Assembly: GCA_000991415.1 (NCBI GenBank)
Contig: LBRM01000015.1
Location: 1-46,402 of the forward strand
DNA from: Candidatus Nomurabacteria bacterium GW2011_GWA1_36_15
GTDB lineage: Bacteria > Patescibacteriota > Minisyncoccia > Phycocordibacterales > UBA9973
Reading direction: 5' to 3'
DNA length: 46,402 nt
A program made the position numbers and the translations under genes. Below, piece by piece: positions 46,169-46,402 of this stretch. The notes under the pieces are model-generated. The model made no database searches. It saw only the letters and a program-made list of their open reading frames with translations, and was not told the origin of the DNA. Numbering within the stretch: the first letter of the stretch is position 1; every line of letters starts with the position of its first letter.

Positions 46169-46402
46169 CGAAAGAAATTGCAAGTTTGAAGGGTTCGCCT
46201 CGCTTCGCTCGGCGACTAATTTGTATTGGGTTTTCGGGGTAAAAACGAATTTGCGATTTTCTAAAACATGGTTCGAGCCGATTGTTTTCAGAAATGTTGG
46301 CAATTCCGAAAGATTATTCTCCTCAATCAATTTCGCGGCTTGATTCAAGGATAAAACGAACTCACGAGCCGGTTCGAGCCAAGACAATCCTTTTGTCTCA
46401 AA
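46115..46402 (-). CDS. 3' end of a probable site-specific recombinase, running into tRNA-Leu
   Basis: The frame is open to the window edge, so only the C-terminal 95 residues are seen. WLEPAREFVLSLNQA and FLKTIGSNHVLENRKFVF resemble, from memory, the C-terminal tail of large serine recombinases in Parcubacteria (WLEPxxxWI... and xxIGSNxxL). The last ~16 residues (CPGRESNSHDVAINRF) and the stop are read from the tRNA-Leu gene backward. A recombinase that ends in a tRNA marks an integrated element whose attachment site is that tRNA. No catalytic Ser or Tyr is in view, so the family is uncertain. Confidence 0.5.
   Translation of the reverse strand, partial: FETKGLSWLEPAREFVLSLNQAAKLIEENNLSELPTFLKTIGSNHVLENRKFVFTPKTQYKLVAERSEANPSNLQFLSWCPGRESNSHDVAINRF

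Overview
The window is AT-rich, gene-dense bacterial DNA using the standard code (TGA is a stop). It reads as a Patescibacteria/CPR genome, most likely a Parcubacteria-type lineage. The reasons are the many minimal housekeeping proteins: AspRS without its GAD insertion, DnaX without its zinc module, a short MetK, a stand-alone riboflavin kinase and an RSH protein without the ACT end. Several hypothetical families also look typical of that group. Taxonomy is inferred from these traits, not from a marker search.

Layout. 1-4.8 kb: cysteine-rich protein (5' end cut by the window), a HerA/TraD-type ATPase, DnaJ, and a REP-associated Y1 transposase framed by palindromes. 4.8-10.5 kb: minus-strand speB-cysS-perM and recR-dnaB operons around plus-strand rplU. 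10.7-16.4 kb: trpS-aspS-riboflavin kinase-EamA, a small acidic Shine-Dalgarno-led gene, and leucyl aminopeptidase. 16.4-19.4 kb is accessory: small coupled ORFs, a gene relic, a DNA methyltransferase plus a PD-(D/E)XK-like nuclease carrying a zinc-ribbon insertion, then a DUF5679-like zinc protein and a micro-ORF. 19.4-19.7 kb has no protein gene but holds a strong minus-strand small-RNA candidate and a structured metK leader. 19.7-29.7 kb: metK, scpA/scpB, D,D-carboxypeptidase, mraY, a damaged ftsW, murG, gltX, an M23 peptidase and small membrane proteins. 29.8-35.7 kb: rpmA, rplI, S41 protease, PBP2, an MreD-like protein and surface or hypothetical proteins. 35.7-46 kb: tRNA-Gln, dnaX, dus, ftsQ-like, serS, dprA, topA, RSH and parB. 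The right edge has tRNA-Leu with the 3' end of a probable recombinase running into it, so an integrated element begins there.

Expression. At 16 genes a TANNNT -10 box sits exactly 6 nt before the ATG or GTG, which places the expected transcription start on the start codon. Leaderless mRNAs therefore appear to be the default. The two genes with clear Shine-Dalgarno sequences (14549 and metK) are also the ones with long leaders.

Repeats. Small palindromic elements occur both between and inside genes. They include an in-frame insert in aspS with a second copy in an intergenic region, an 18-bp palindrome in pepA (twice) and scpB with a longer relative in topA, a MITE-like three-way-junction element between scpA and scpB, and REP-like hairpins around the Y1 transposase. 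This is the most distinctive structural feature of the window after the promoter pattern.
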